From DASUNQ01 sp036277075 (lineage in GTDB: Bacteria; Acidobacteriota; Thermoanaerobaculia; Multivoradales; UBA5704): DNA of 5,416 bases. The position numbers and the translations under genes were made by a program. The notes beneath the pieces were generated by a model. The model worked only from the letters and a program-made list of their open reading frames with translations, made no database searches and was not told the origin of the DNA. Positions 5,401 to 5,416 of the stretch are shown here, one piece after another; position 1 is the stretch's first letter; each line of letters starts with the position of its first letter. Location: assembly GCA_036277075.1 (NCBI GenBank), contig DASUNQ010000317.1, positions 1 to 5,416 on the forward strand, given 5' to 3'.

Positions 5401-5416
5401 ATGTCCCGCACGCTGT
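5401..5416 (+). CDS. Possible start of a further gene, cut by the window end
   Basis: ATG at 5401 opens a frame (M-S-R-T-L) that remains open to the last base. A GGAG at 5385-5388 lies 12 bases before it, rather far for a Shine-Dalgarno. Only five codons are visible, so nothing can be said about the product; the support is position and the lack of other content after the palindrome. Confidence 0.2.

Noticed and set aside
5286..5416. CRISPR array, tRNA or riboswitch in the right-hand non-coding stretch
   Set aside because: There are no regularly spaced direct repeats, no cloverleaf and no recognised riboswitch core; a single palindrome explains the structure.

Overview
The window comes from a strongly GC-rich bacterium in which most codons end in G or C. 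The acidic TPR protein with an FFDLAGELEEEL-type segment, the bacterial deoxyhypusine synthase-like enzyme and the palindrome core CATCCTGAGCGCAGCGAAGG would fit Acidobacteriota or another GC-rich soil or sediment lineage. That placement is an impression from gene style; there is no rRNA or phylogenetic marker here.

Layout. Bases 1-693 (+) are the 3' part of a tetratricopeptide-repeat protein. It converges, with 18 bases between stop codons, on a deoxyhypusine synthase-family gene (712-1851, -). That gene is divergent from a rightward run: NAD-type isocitrate dehydrogenase (1888-3003), a cytoplasmic molybdopterin/[4Fe-4S] oxidoreductase (3003-5000) and a small GIY-YIG nuclease-domain protein (5007-5285). 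The two divergent start codons are 36 bases apart, and the gap holds two back-to-back -10-like hexamers placed so that both mRNAs would be leaderless or nearly so. The dehydrogenase and molybdoenzyme genes overlap by one base (TGATG), which indicates translational coupling. Bases 5286-5416 hold a large imperfect palindrome (35-base arms, 17-base spacer) of the REP/MITE-like kind, then a possible start codon of another gene at 5401.

How the parts may work together. The dehydrogenase would feed NADH and 2-oxoglutarate from the TCA cycle; the molybdoenzyme is a redox enzyme of unknown substrate translated with it. The deoxyhypusine synthase-like enzyme is most likely a polyamine enzyme, because bacteria lack eIF5A. 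The least ordinary part is the right end. There a compact GIY-YIG gene sits two codons after, and in frame with, the molybdoenzyme stop, and is followed 13 bases later by the palindrome, so the pair looks like a small inserted nuclease-plus-hairpin module. A second oddity is a basic, Ala/Arg-rich C-terminal tail on the isocitrate dehydrogenase with relaxed codon use; its last bases resemble part of the palindrome arm.
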